A stretch of DNA of 64,000 bases from JAWKUK01 sp964402175 (GTDB lineage Bacteria > Planctomycetota > UBA1135 > GCA-002686595), in assembly GCA_964402175.1 (NCBI GenBank), contig CAYOBN010000013.1:21735-85734 (forward strand). The letters run 5' to 3'. Made by a program: the position numbers and the translations under genes. Shown here piece after piece: positions 15,494-23,176 of this stretch (its first letter is position 1; each line of letters starts with the position of its first letter). Under the pieces are notes generated by a model, which saw nothing but the letters and a program-made list of their open reading frames with translations, did not search any database and had not been told where the DNA came from.

Positions 15494-18187
15494 ATGCAAG
15501 ACACCTTCGGCTCCCGCGGCTCGTTCCAGGTCGGCGCCAAGTCCTACAAGATCGCCCGTCTGAAGGCCCTCGAGGCCAAGGGGCACGATCTCGGCCGGCT
15601 GCCCTTCTCCCTGCGCATCCTCCTCGAGAACCTGCTGCGCCACGAGGACGGCGTCAGTGTCACCGAGCGGGACATCCTCGCCCTCGTGCAGTGGAACCCG
15701 AAGGCCGTGCCCGACACGGAGATCGCGTTCCGCCCCGCGCGGGTCCTGATGCAGGACTTCACGGGCGTTCCGGCGGTCGTCGACCTCGCCGCGATGCGCG
15801 ACGCGATGGTGGCCCTGGGCGGCGACCCCGCGAAGATCAACCCGCTGCAGCCGGCGGAGCTCGTGATCGACCACTCCGTGCAGGTCGACGCGTACGGCGG
15901 CCCCGAGGCGCTGCGCATCAACTCCGAGCTCGAGTTCGAGCGCAACGCCGAGCGCTACGCGTTCCTCAAGTGGGGCCAGAGCGCCTTCCAGAACTTCGCG
16001 GTCGTGCCGCCGGAGACGGGCATCTGCCACCAGGTGAACCTCGAGTACCTCGCGCGGACCGTGATGGTCGGCGACGGCGGCTACGCCTACCCCGACACTG
16101 TCGTCGGCACCGACTCGCACACGACGATGATCAACGGCCTCGGCGTGCTCGGCTGGGGCGTCGGCGGCATCGAAGCCGAAGCCGCGATGCTCGGTCAGCC
16201 CGTCTCGATGCTGATCCCCGAGGTCGTCGGTGTGAAGCTCTCGGGCAAGCTCCCCGCGGGCGCGACGGCGACGGACCTCGTGCTGTGTGTTACCGAGATG
16301 CTGCGCAAACACGGCGTCGTCGGTAAGTTCGTCGAGTTCACCGGGCCCGGCCTCGCCGACCTGCCGCTCGCGGACCGCGCGACGATCGCCAACATGGCGC
16401 CGGAGTACGGCGCGACGTGCGGCATCTTCCCCGTCGACGCCGAGACGCTGAAGTACCTGCGCCTGACGGGGCGCAGCGAAGAGCAAGTGCAGCTCGTCGA
16501 AGCGTACATGCGCGAGCAGGGCCTCTTCGCGACGCCCAGCGATCGCATGGCGGAATACTCGGCGCTGCTCGAGCTCGACCTCGGCACGATCGAGCCGAGC
16601 CTCGCGGGCCCGAAGCAGCCGCAGGACCGCGTCGCCCTCGGCGCGATGCCGAAGGTCTTCCAGGCGAACCGCGCGCAGATCATCGAAGCGGCCGGCGGCA
16701 AGGACGCCCCGGACGCTGCGATCGGCGTCGCCCACGGCGGCTTCGAGCTGCGCCACGGCTCGGTCGTGATCGCTGCGATCACGTCGTGCACCAACACATC
16801 GAACCCGTCGGTGCTCGTCGCCGCAGGTCTTCTCGCGCGGAACGCCGTGCGTAAGGGCCTCCGCGCGAAGCCCTGGGTGAAGACGAGCCTCGCGCCCGGC
16901 TCGAAGGTCGTCGTCGATTACCTCAAGAAGGGCGGCTTGCTGACGCCGCTCGAGGCGCTCGGCTTCGACGTCGTCGGCTACGGCTGCACGACGTGTATCG
17001 GGAACTCGGGCCCTCTGCGCCCCGAGATCGACGAAGCGATCGACAAGGGCAACCTGGTCGTCGCGTCGGTGCTGTCGGGCAACCGCAACTTCGAAGGGCG
17101 TGTGCACCAGAAGGTGCGCGCGAACTACCTGGCGTCGCCGCCGCTCGTCGTGGCGTACGCGCTCGCGGGTGACGTGAACCTGGACCTCGTCAACGAGCCC
17201 CTCGGGCACGATGTCGACGGCAAACCGGTCTACCTGCGCGACATCTGGCCGAGCCCCAAGGAAGTGCACGACGTCGTCACCGGCACGGTCGATGCGGCGA
17301 TGTTCAAGGCGAGCTACGCGGACGTCTTCCGCGGGCCGGAAGCCTGGCAGAAAGTCGTCGCTCCCGCGGGCGCGACGTACGCCTGGGACACGACCTCGAC
17401 CTACGTCCAGAGCCCGCCGTACTTCGTCGGCATGACGCCGAAGCCCGGCGCGGTCGTCGATATCCAAGGCGCGCGGGTGCTCGGTTGGTTCGGTGACAAC
17501 ACGACGACCGACCACATCTCGCCCGCCGGCGACATCAAGGAGTCGAGCCCTGCGGGTCAATACCTGAAGGCGCGCGGCGTCGCGAAGAAGGACTTCAACT
17601 CGTACGGCTCACGCCGCGGCAACCACGAAGTGATGATGCGCGGCACGTTTGCGAACGTGCGCATCAAGAACAAGCTCGTGCCCGGCGTCGAAGGTGGGGT
17701 CACCGTGCACATGCCCTCCGGCGAGCGCCTGTCGATCTACGACGCGGCGATGAAGTACAAAGCCGCGGGCACCCCTGCGGTGATCTTCGGCGGCAAGGAG
17801 TACGGCATGGGCTCCTCGCGCGACTGGGCCGGCAAGGGCCCCGCGCTGCTCGGCGTGCGCGCGGTCATCGTCGAGAGCTTCGAGCGCATCCACCGCTCGA
17901 ACCTCGTCGGCATGGGCGTCTTGCCGCTGCAGTTCCCGAAGGGCCAGACCCCGACCTCGCTGGGCCTCGACGGCACCGAGACCTACACCATCACGGGCCT
18001 CGCAGCGCGCTTCGCGGCCGGCGGCTCGCCGACCGGCGGTACGGTGCAGGTCGTCGCGACGAAAGCCGACGGCAAGCAGGTGAAGTTCGACGCCGTCGTG
18101 CGCATCGATACGCCTGCGGAGGCCGAGTACTACCGCAACGGCGGCATCCTCAACTACGTGCTGCGCCGGCTCGCGGGCACGATCTGA
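15494..18187 (+). CDS. acnA: Aconitate hydratase AcnA
   Basis: Interconverts citrate and isocitrate in the TCA cycle. The 897-residue length and domain order (large Fe-S part, then swivel) are those of AcnA/IRP1. The [4Fe-4S] ligands are Cys432 (ITSCTNTSNP), Cys498 and Cys501 (YGCTTCIGNSG). Other landmarks are FTGVPAVVDLAAMR (about 88), the VVGTDSHTTMINGLGVLGWG segment near 200 (shown as GTDSHTTMINGLGVLGWG), GDNTTTDHISPAG near 670, and KEYGMGSSRDWAGKG near 770. It is transcribed alone and ends in a strong symmetrical hairpin. Confidence 0.97.
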   Translation: MQDTFGSRGSFQVGAKSYKIARLKALEAKGHDLGRLPFSLRILLENLLRHEDGVSVTERDILALVQWNPKAVPDTEIAFRPARVLMQDFTGVPAVVDLAAMRDAMVALGGDPAKINPLQPAELVIDHSVQVDAYGGPEALRINSELEFERNAERYAFLKWGQSAFQNFAVVPPETGICHQVNLEYLARTVMVGDGGYAYPDTVVGTDSHTTMINGLGVLGWGVGGIEAEAAMLGQPVSMLIPEVVGVKLSGKLPAGATATDLVLCVTEMLRKHGVVGKFVEFTGPGLADLPLADRATIANMAPEYGATCGIFPVDAETLKYLRLTGRSEEQVQLVEAYMREQGLFATPSDRMAEYSALLELDLGTIEPSLAGPKQPQDRVALGAMPKVFQANRAQIIEAAGGKDAPDAAIGVAHGGFELRHGSVVIAAITSCTNTSNPSVLVAAGLLARNAVRKGLRAKPWVKTSLAPGSKVVVDYLKKGGLLTPLEALGFDVVGYGCTTCIGNSGPLRPEIDEAIDKGNLVVASVLSGNRNFEGRVHQKVRANYLASPPLVVAYALAGDVNLDLVNEPLGHDVDGKPVYLRDIWPSPKEVHDVVTGTVDAAMFKASYADVFRGPEAWQKVVAPAGATYAWDTTSTYVQSPPYFVGMTPKPGAVVDIQGARVLGWFGDNTTTDHISPAGDIKESSPAGQYLKARGVAKKDFNSYGSRRGNHEVMMRGTFANVRIKNKLVPGVEGGVTVHMPSGERLSIYDAAMKYKAAGTPAVIFGGKEYGMGSSRDWAGKGPALLGVRAVIVESFERIHRSNLVGMGVLPLQFPKGQTPTSLGLDGTETYTITGLAARFAAGGSPTGGTVQVVATKADGKQVKFDAVVRIDTPAEAEYYRNGGILNYVLRRLAGTI

Positions 18188-18260
18188 GGCGACCCGCTAA
18201 CGGGCGAGGCCCCACCCGCGCTGCGCGCGCGGGTGGGGCCTCGCCTGTTGTCGGGTCGCC
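18188..18260. terminator. Strong symmetrical hairpin after acnA
   Basis: An 18-base perfect stem, GCGAGGCCCCACCCGCGC (18204-18221) with its complement at 18227-18244 and a five-base loop, is framed by a second stem GGCGACCCG/CGGGTCGCC (18188-18196 and 18252-18260). It starts right after the acnA stop and lies nine bases before the end of the converging lipoprotein gene. It probably works in both directions; no T tract is seen. Confidence 0.8.
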
Positions 18261-18269
18261 AATGCTCGG

Positions 18270-18896
18270 TCAGCAGCCGTAGACGTAACCCCAACGGCCG
18301 CCCCAACCCGCGCCCCAACCCCAACCCCAGCCCCAACCCCAACCGGGATAGAGCAGCGGGTCGTAGTACCCGCGGAAGCGGTCGTCGGGTTGCTGGCGCG
18401 TGAGCGCGAGGCTGAGCTCGCGCGCGCCGGCGGCGGTGGTCACGGACAGCGTGACGTTGACACCCGTCAAGCGCGGCATGCGCAGGTCCCCGTCGCGGGG
18501 GAACGCGGTGCGCAGCGTCAGGTCGCGCGCTTCACCGCGCGGGACCTCGATCTCGCCGCTGGGGGCGTCCTCGCCGTCCACGCGCGCCGGGCCGAACGAG
18601 GCGAGGTCTGGACCGAGCACGGTGACGGAGCTCGGGTTGAAGCGCAGGGTGCCCGGGCCCTTGGCCTCGAGGCGGACGCGCAGGAGCAGGTCCGGGTGGC
18701 CGTCGCTCGATTTGCCTTCGCGCTCGGCGCCCATCACTCCGACGAGCACGCGGGCGACGAGCGGACCGTCGTCGGCGGCGAGGACCTGCACCTCGGCCGG
18801 GCTCGGCTCGAAGTGGTACGGGTGGGAGGTCGACCGGCACGCGGCCAGCGCGACGGCGAGCGCCAGGAGCAACGGGCGTAGGAGCGGCGTGGACAT
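18270..18896 (-). CDS. Lipoprotein with Gly-Trp repeat tail
   Basis: A 208-residue predicted lipoprotein. The start at 18896 gives a type II signal peptide with lipobox LAAC (MSTPLLRPLLLALAVALAAC). The body is a single beta-rich region of about 150 residues with no family I can name. The end is unusual: a (Gly-Trp)n run followed by AGWGGRWGYVYGC, from residue about 188. The coding strand there is a run of GGGGTT units that could form G-quadruplexes. The downstream neighbour is the acnA terminator. Function is unknown; aromatic tails of this kind are seen in envelope-anchored proteins. Confidence 0.75.
   Translation of the reverse strand: MSTPLLRPLLLALAVALAACRSTSHPYHFEPSPAEVQVLAADDGPLVARVLVGVMGAEREGKSSDGHPDLLLRVRLEAKGPGTLRFNPSSVTVLGPDLASFGPARVDGEDAPSGEIEVPRGEARDLTLRTAFPRDGDLRMPRLTGVNVTLSVTTAAGARELSLALTRQQPDDRFRGYYDPLLYPGWGWGWGWGWGAGWGGRWGYVYGC
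18301..18344 (-). repeat. GGGGTT-type G-rich repeat encoding (Gly-Trp)n
   Basis: The plus strand reads CCCCAA units with small variations from 18301 to about 18344, so the coding (minus) strand carries at least six G4 runs spaced by two or three bases. This meets the usual pattern for a G-quadruplex, close to the stop codon of the lipoprotein gene. Confidence 0.8.
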
Positions 18897-18972
18897 GGGA
18901 GTGTCGGGGCTGTGGACGGCCTCTGGAAGATAGGCCATGCCACGTGCCCTCGACAGACCCCTGTCCCGCGGA

Positions 18973-19410
18973 TCACGCCTGCAGGAACGAGCGCAGCATC
19001 CAGACGTCCTTTTCCTGGGCATCGGCGAAGCCCTCCAGGAGGTTCGCGGTCCCGGCGTCCTCGGCCGCCCCCGCCTGCTCGGCCACCTGGCGGGTCCAGG
19101 TGTTGAGCTGCGCAAAGTCGTCCGCCAGCGCGCGCACCATCCCGGCCGCGTCGGGCATGACCTCGGCCTCCTTCAGGCGCGCCTTGGAAAGGACCGCCGC
19201 GAGGGTCGGCAGCGGGCGGCCGCCGAGGGTGAGGGCGCGCTCCGCGAGCCCGTCGACCTTCTCCGCGAAGGCCGTGTAGAGCTCCTCGAACTTGGCGTGC
19301 AGCCCGAAGAACAGCGGGCCACGGACGTTCCAGTGGAACGCGCGGAGCTTCTGGTAGGTGACTTGATAGTCCGCTTGCAGTTGTTGGAGCGCGGAGATGA
19401 GTTCGGGCAT
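18973..19410 (-). CDS. dps: Dps family ferritin-like DNA-protection protein
   Basis: Dps proteins form 12-subunit shells that oxidise and store iron and shield DNA during stress. The 145-residue protein starts with helix A (MPELISALQQLQADYQVTYQ), then has the ferroxidase-site pattern FHWNVRGPLFFGLHAKFEELY (key residues His, Asp/Glu near 30-50), and the HxxW-type core of the family. The ATG at 19410 gives the normal length; a longer frame is open upstream. It lies in a same-strand group with ahpD and ahpC, which supports a role in peroxide defence. Confidence 0.9.
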   Translation of the reverse strand: MPELISALQQLQADYQVTYQKLRAFHWNVRGPLFFGLHAKFEELYTAFAEKVDGLAERALTLGGRPLPTLAAVLSKARLKEAEVMPDAAGMVRALADDFAQLNTWTRQVAEQAGAAEDAGTANLLEGFADAQEKDVWMLRSFLQA

Positions 19411-19515
19411 CGGATCGACCTCGTGGGTGCGGGTTGGTGGAGATGGGGATACACGCGCTAGCTGCGCCAAGGATAGGGGAGTGGGAACCGCTGCGAGGTT
19501 CCCCTCCCGCTGGAA

Positions 19516-20210
19516 TCAGACATCGGCCGGCGCGAGCGCGCGCTCGCCGTCGAGCACGGCGGCGGTCGCCGCGAGCACCGCGGCGATGCGCACCGCGTCC
19601 TGTACGACCTCGCGCGAGGCGCCTTTCTCGCGCACGACACGCTCGTGCGACTCGATGCACTTGCCGCAGCCATTCACGGCCGAGACCGCGAGCGACCAGA
19701 GCTCGAACGCCAGCGGATCGACGCCGTGCGAAGCGATCCCCTGCATGCGGAGGCGCGCGGGCATCCGCCCGTACTCCTCGTCACCGACGAGGTGCACGAA
19801 GCGATAGTACACGTTGTTCATCGCCATGAGCCCGGCCGCCACGCGCGCGGCTTGGAGCTCCTCCTCGGAGAGCTCCGCGCGGGCCGCGCCTGTGATCGCG
19901 CGGATGAGCTCCGTCTGGCGTGGGGGGGGCGCGGCCGGCGCCCCCGGGGCCCACCGCCGCACGCCGGAAGGAGTAGGGGAGCGCCCGCANNNNNNNNNNG
20001 GGTTTGGAGCCCCTCCGGGGTGCGCGCCGGGGGGGCCGCGCGTGTTCTGGGGGGGTTGCGCGCGGTCGGGGGTGTCGCGCGCGCGCTCGCGACGGCGGTG
20101 CCCCAGAGCTGCAGGCGATCGAGCTTCGTACCGCGCTCGAGTAGGCCGAGGTTCAGCTTCAGGTCCTTGGCGCTCGCCGGCAAGCGCTCTTTCAGCGTGA
20201 TGAGGTCCAT
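19516..20210 (-). pseudogene. ahpD: Alkylhydroperoxidase AhpD, interrupted by a 152-base insert with N gap
   Basis: AhpD uses a Cys-x-x-Cys pair to reduce AhpC. Residues 1-46 (MDLITLKERLPASAKDLKLN and on to ASARAT) are encoded from 20210 to 20073. The rest, RQTELIRAITG to the stop, is encoded from 19920 to 19516 in another frame. Between them lie 152 bases, 19921-20072, that are G-run-rich, contain 10 N and code for nothing AhpD-like. Removing exactly this piece gives a 180-residue protein with the NGCGKCIESHE active site at Cys131, Cys134 and His138, matching mycobacterial AhpD (130, 133, 137). Either a misassembly or a real disruption. It follows ahpC by 20 bases. Confidence 0.8.
19990..19999. 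other. Assembly gap of 10 N
   Basis: Ten N lie inside the foreign-looking stretch that splits ahpD. The flanks contain several runs of seven or eight G, which are hard to sequence. Confidence 0.97.
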
Positions 20211-20230
20211 GGGCGGGGTTCCTGGTGAGG

Positions 20231-20770
20231 TCACGCGACGTGGAGGGTCTCTTCGCCCTTCTTCCAGTTGCACGGGCAGAGCTCGTCGGTCTGCAGCGCA
20301 TCGAGCACGCGCAGCACCTCGTCGGGATTGCGCCCGACGCTGCCGTCGTTGACGGAGACGAACCGGATCACGCCCTCGGGGTCGACGATGAAGGTGGCGC
20401 GCCGCGCGACCTTCTCGACGGGATCGAGGATCCCGAGCGCCTCCGAGAGGTCGCGCGCGATGTCCGAGAGCATCGGGATCGGCAGGTCGCGGAGGTCCGC
20501 GTGGTCGCGCTTCCACGCGAGGTGCACGAACTCGCTGTCGGTGCTGACGGCGAAGACCTCCGTGTCGCGGTCGCGGAACTCACCCGCGAGGTCGCCGAAG
20601 CCCTTGATCTCCGTCGGGCAGACGAACGTGAAGTCCTTCGGGTAGAAGAAGAGCACGCGCCACTTGCCCTTGTGGCTGTCCTGGTCGAAGGTGCGGAAGG
20701 CGCTCGCCTGGTCGGTGGAGACGACGCCGGTGAGAGAGTAGTGGGGGAAACGGTCGCCGATGGTCAGCAT
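20231..20770 (-). CDS. ahpC: Alkyl hydroperoxide reductase AhpC (AhpD-dependent type)
   Basis: A two-Cys peroxiredoxin that reduces hydrogen peroxide and organic peroxides. The 179-residue protein has the peroxidatic Cys51 in DFTFVCPTEI, the conserved FYPKDF, and two C-terminal cysteines in ELCPCNWKKGE (Cys165 and Cys167). The tail CxCNWKKG resembles mycobacterial AhpC, which is recycled by AhpD instead of AhpF, and ahpD lies directly downstream. The ATG at 20770 starts MLTIGDRFP. The 686-base region upstream holds no clear gene, so its promoter is there. Confidence 0.95.
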   Translation of the reverse strand: MLTIGDRFPHYSLTGVVSTDQASAFRTFDQDSHKGKWRVLFFYPKDFTFVCPTEIKGFGDLAGEFRDRDTEVFAVSTDSEFVHLAWKRDHADLRDLPIPMLSDIARDLSEALGILDPVEKVARRATFIVDPEGVIRFVSVNDGSVGRNPDEVLRVLDALQTDELCPCNWKKGEETLHVA

Positions 20771-20937
20771 GTCGGTGGGTCTCGAAACGAGGGATCGCAC
20801 GGAGGTCGCCGCGCCGTTGCGACGACGGAGCGAGTTTCGGCCCAGCGGAGCACGCTCTCCAATCGACCCCCGCGATACCGCCGATCGCTGCCACCGATGC
20901 TGTGCGCGCCGCGCGCATTCGACCGCTCAAGTGAAGT

Positions 20938-20968
20938 GGAGCGGGCACCTCTGCGAGGTGCCCGCTCC
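20938..20968. terminator. Perfect 13-bp hairpin in intergenic region
   Basis: Arms GGAGCGGGCACCT (20938-20950) and AGGTGCCCGCTCC (20956-20968) with loop CTGCG. No T tract follows on either strand. It would make sense as a terminator only if something is transcribed leftward through it, for example the small frame at 21040-21261. Confidence 0.5.
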
Positions 20969-21039
20969 GATCTCTCCGATCCTGCGCTGGCGAGGTCCGC
21001 CAGCTCTCCTGCGGCTCGACGGGGGTTCTCCGGCCCCCG

Positions 21040-21261
21040 TCAAGGGCCCACACGCCGCGGCACATCTGGCTCGCGCCTCGCCGTATCGAGGGAGGCTCCC
21101 AGGTTCGGGGCCGGCGCGGGGCCGACCTCGGAGCCGGGGCTCGCGAGCCCACCGCGGACCGCTGTGCGGAGCGCGGGGGTCGCGTCGTTCCCGGCGCGGG
21201 GGGGCGGGCTCGGCTGGAGGCCGAGTGCCTGGAAGACCTCGAGGGAAGGGCGGGTCGCCAT
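21040..21261 (-). CDS. Possible small hypothetical protein
   Basis: A 73-residue frame starting MATRPSLEVFQALGLQPSPP, rich in Pro, Ala and Arg, with no recognised domain. For it: it opens with an ATG in a long gap and two hairpins follow its stop. Against it: no ribosome-binding sequence is visible and proline-rich frames arise by chance at this GC content. Confidence 0.25.
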   Translation of the reverse strand: MATRPSLEVFQALGLQPSPPPRAGNDATPALRTAVRGGLASPGSEVGPAPAPNLGASLDTARREPDVPRRVGP

Positions 21262-21456
21262 GGGGTGAAGGACGTTGGACTCGCTGGGATGTCCGGGGGG
21301 TGGTCCAGGTCTGGGGCAAGAATTCGCGAAAAACCTGTCCCGGGGCGGCGCATCCGGCGCGGGTCGAGCAACTCGGGTCAGGTTCCGCGTTCGGTCGGGC
21401 CGAACTCCCCGACGGGCCCCGAATCCCGCGCGGCCCCCTGCTCTCGAGTGCCTCCC

Positions 21457-23109
21457 ATGGAACGACCGACCGTACTGCTCGCTCTGCCCGCCACTCCGAC
21501 CCGCGCCGAACTCACTGCGGGGCTCGAGGCGCGGGGGGTCGTTGTCCGGTGCGCTGCCACCCGCTCCGAGCTCGCCCAGGAGGCCCGCCTAGGGCCCCAC
21601 CTCGTCGCGTTCGACGCAGCGATCCTCGGGCCGTCCGCGGCCGGCCGCGAGGCGCTCGAACAGCTCTGCGAGCTCGTCCGGCTCGCAGGGGAGCGCCCGG
21701 TCTTCGCGGCCACGGTGCCCGGGGTGCCCACCGAGGCGCTCCTCGCAGCCGGTGCAGCCGACGTGCTCGAGGCCCAAGGGGCTCTGGCGCTGACCATCCA
21801 CCGCATCGTGTCTCGTTGTGGGACAGGGGCGACCCCAGCCCGCGCCCTCGACTCCGAGGACTTCATGGGCCGGCTCGGGGAGCGCCTCGTCCGCGCCCGC
21901 GAGCGCGAGGCGCAGACGCCGGTCTTCGTCCTGCGCGCGGAGCAAGCCGCCGCACGGCTCGCCGAGGAGCTCCGCCCGGCGCTGCTCGAGGCGGTCCAGC
22001 ACCTCGAACGTACGACGGAGCTGACGATCTCGGCCAGCCGAACCGGGACCCTCGAGCTCGGTGACGGGGCCGTGGCGGTCTTCCTCCCCGACCTGACGCG
22101 GGTGCAAGACGCTGCGCGTTTTGCCGGCAACCTGCGCGGCGCCGTCGCGCGCCGCACCCAAGGTCCGATCCAGATCGGCATCGCCTGCGCGCCGACGGAC
22201 GGCGCCGACGCGGAGGCGCTCGTGCACGCGGCCCATGGCGCGAGTCGCCGCGCGATGCGCGAGGGCCAGGGTGAGCTCGTCTTCCATACCGAAGCGATGG
22301 GCCGCTGGGCGTTCGAGCGTTTGACCCTCGAAGGCAGCCTGCGCAACGCGCTCCAGAACGGCGAGCTCGTTCTGTATTACCAGCCGCGGGTCGACATCGA
22401 GACGCGCCAGATCCGCGGAATGGAGGCGCTCCTGCGCTGGATTCACCCGCAGTTCGGACTCGTCTCTCCTGCGCAGTTCATTCCCCTGGCGGAAGAGACC
22501 GGGCTCATCGTGCCGATCGGCGAGTGGATCGTCGGTGAAGCCGCGCGGCAGAATCGGCGCTGGCGCGAAGCGGGCTTACCTCACATCCGCGTGTCCGTGA
22601 ACCTGTCTCCGGTGCAGTTCCGCCGCCCAGATCTCTTCGAGCGCGTCAAGCACGCGGTCGAAGAGGCGGGCCTCGAGCCCGAGGGGCTCGAGTTGGAGGT
22701 CACCGAGAGCCTCTTGATGAACGACCCGACCCAGACTGCGGCCACACTCCGCCAATTCAAGGACTTCGGGTTCCATCTCTCGATCGACGACTTCGGTACG
22801 GGGTACAGCTCGCTGTCGTACTTGAAGCGCTTCCCGATCGATGCACTCAAAATCGATCGCAGCTTCGTCACGGATGTGACCTCGAACTCCGACGACGCAG
22901 CGATCGCCACCGCGATCATCCTGATGGGACACAGTCTCAAGCTGTCCGTCGTCGCAGAAGGTGTCGAGACCGAGAGCCAGCTCGCTTTCCTGAGGGTCCT
23001 GCAGTGCAACGAAGCGCAGGGCTACCTGTTCAGCGCGCCGGTGCCCGCTGCGGCGGCGGGTGAGTTGCTCGCTCGCGGCGTGAACGAGGTCGCGCGCCGC
23101 GCAGCGTGA
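21457..23109 (+). CDS. EAL-domain cyclic-di-GMP phosphodiesterase with degenerate receiver and GGDEF-like regions
   Basis: A 550-residue cytoplasmic protein. Residues 1-120 have a receiver-like fold pattern but lack the usual phospho-acceptor setting. Residues about 135-285 look like a decayed GGDEF domain: the signature site reads LGDGAVAVFLP (200-210) and cannot be an active cyclase. Residues 290-545 are a complete EAL domain: EALLRW (Glu323), VNLSP (Asn382), EVTES (Glu417), DDFGTGYSS (Asp444, Asp445), KIDRSF (Lys465) and AEGVE (Glu501). It should therefore hydrolyse c-di-GMP to pGpG. It converges on the signalling operon at 23177-26965, so local control of c-di-GMP by that system is possible. 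Confidence 0.92.
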   Translation: MERPTVLLALPATPTRAELTAGLEARGVVVRCAATRSELAQEARLGPHLVAFDAAILGPSAAGREALEQLCELVRLAGERPVFAATVPGVPTEALLAAGAADVLEAQGALALTIHRIVSRCGTGATPARALDSEDFMGRLGERLVRAREREAQTPVFVLRAEQAAARLAEELRPALLEAVQHLERTTELTISASRTGTLELGDGAVAVFLPDLTRVQDAARFAGNLRGAVARRTQGPIQIGIACAPTDGADAEALVHAAHGASRRAMREGQGELVFHTEAMGRWAFERLTLEGSLRNALQNGELVLYYQPRVDIETRQIRGMEALLRWIHPQFGLVSPAQFIPLAEETGLIVPIGEWIVGEAARQNRRWREAGLPHIRVSVNLSPVQFRRPDLFERVKHAVEEAGLEPEGLELEVTESLLMNDPTQTAATLRQFKDFGFHLSIDDFGTGYSSLSYLKRFPIDALKIDRSFVTDVTSNSDDAAIATAIILMGHSLKLSVVAEGVETESQLAFLRVLQCNEAQGYLFSAPVPAAAAGELLARGVNEVARRAA

Positions 23110-23117
23110 CGGCGGCC

Positions 23118-23173
23118 GTCCGTCGCTCTGCCGCCGACGGACACCTCTCGCTCGCGGTCGCCGTTGCGACCGC
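23118..23173. terminator. Two hairpins between converging signalling genes
   Basis: The first has arms GTCCGTCG (23118-23125) and CGACGGAC (23135-23142). The second has arms GCGGTCGC (23154-23161) and GCGACCGC (23166-23173) with loop CGTT. They fill the 67-base gap between the EAL gene and the converging receiver-kinase gene, so they probably end both transcripts. Confidence 0.65.
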
Positions 23174-23176
23174 TGC

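Larger units (their letters stand above)
20771..21456. other. 686-base intergenic region upstream of ahpC and the EAL gene
   Basis: This divergent gap has no convincing gene. It holds a perfect hairpin at 20938-20968, a smaller GACGGGGG/CCCCCGTC hairpin near 21019-21042, and one weak minus-strand frame (21040-21261). It must carry the promoters of ahpC (left) and the phosphodiesterase gene (right), but I see no promoter box I would defend. Confidence 0.6.
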
